From an uncultured Actinomycetes bacterium (lineage in GTDB: Bacteria > Actinomycetota > Actinomycetes > S36-B12), in the NCBI GenBank assembly GCA_937876275.1, contig CALFIA010000258.1:1-5562 (forward strand): DNA of 5,562 nt, read 5' to 3'. Below are positions 5,528-5,562 of this stretch, one piece after another. Numbering within the stretch: position 1 is the stretch's first letter; each line of letters begins with the position of its first letter. The translations under genes and the position numbers were made by a program. The notes below the pieces were generated by a model. It did no database searches, was not told the DNA's origin, and saw only the letters and a program-made list of their open reading frames with translations.

Positions 5528-5562
5528 TGCTCTACCTGAAGTCGACGGTCGGGTTGAGCTAG
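5524..5562 (-). CDS. C-terminal tail of an upstream gene, possibly hypC (partial, 5' end outside window)
   Basis: On the minus strand a frame is open from the window edge for 12 codons (LAQPDRRLQVEQ) and stops with the TGA at 5526-5524, which forms an ATGA overlap with the hypD start. The same overlap occurs between hypD and hypE, and hypC is very commonly the gene directly before hypD, so a hypC end is the natural reading. Twelve residues are too few to identify a family, and an open frame of this length is also expected by chance. Of the other two minus-strand frames, one has stops at 5561-5559 and 5534-5532; the other is open to the edge and continues in frame into hypD. Confidence 0.4.
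   Translation of the reverse strand, partial: LAQPDRRLQVEQ

Noticed and set aside
4892..5539. A 215-codon + strand frame (and another at 4842-5387) opposite hypD.
   Set aside because: hypD has every family motif in its own frame; the opposite-strand translations are low-complexity shadows rich in His, Arg and Ala.

Overview
The window is GC-rich (roughly 60% by eye) and holds five recognisable protein-coding genes, plus one and possibly two further genes cut by its ends. A 19-bp near-palindrome matching the DtxR/IdeR iron-box consensus lies in the main intergenic gap. Together with the GC content and strong Shine-Dalgarno sequences, it suggests a high-GC actinobacterium. This is an inference, because no taxonomic marker gene is present.

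Left block (about 1-1492, + strand): the C-terminal part of a LivM-type ABC transporter permease, an intradiol ring-cleavage dioxygenase of the hydroxyquinol 1,2-dioxygenase type, and a 4-oxalocrotonate-tautomerase-family protein. The gaps are 2 and 21 nt, so this looks like the 3' end of one operon. A coherent reading is uptake of an aromatic or organic acid, ortho cleavage of a hydroxylated ring, and enol/keto tautomerisation of the ring-opened product. The transported substrate is not visible here.

Middle (1493-3361, + strand): a 306-nt gap carries the iron box (1622-1640) and a leader of about 158 nt with several possible hairpins, including an anti-Shine-Dalgarno hexamer. After it comes a 520-aa aldehyde dehydrogenase superfamily protein. 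Its catalytic Cys, Glu and Asn are present, but several signature motifs are divergent. An iron-responsive repressor site ahead of such a gene is the most interesting regulatory observation in the window.

Right block (3363-5562, - strand): hypE and hypD, which make the cyanide ligands and assemble the Fe(CN)2CO unit of [NiFe]-hydrogenases. They are joined by a 4-nt ATGA stop/start overlap. A 12-codon open tail just upstream of hypD also ends in an ATGA overlap and is probably the end of hypC or another hyp gene. This operon runs convergently into the aldehyde dehydrogenase gene, and the two stop codons are separated by one base.

I see no RNA genes, insertion sequences, CRISPR arrays or long repeats. 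I did not find a clearly new multi-gene system. The best leads are the iron box with its structured leader, and the pairing of a tautomerase with an intradiol dioxygenase.
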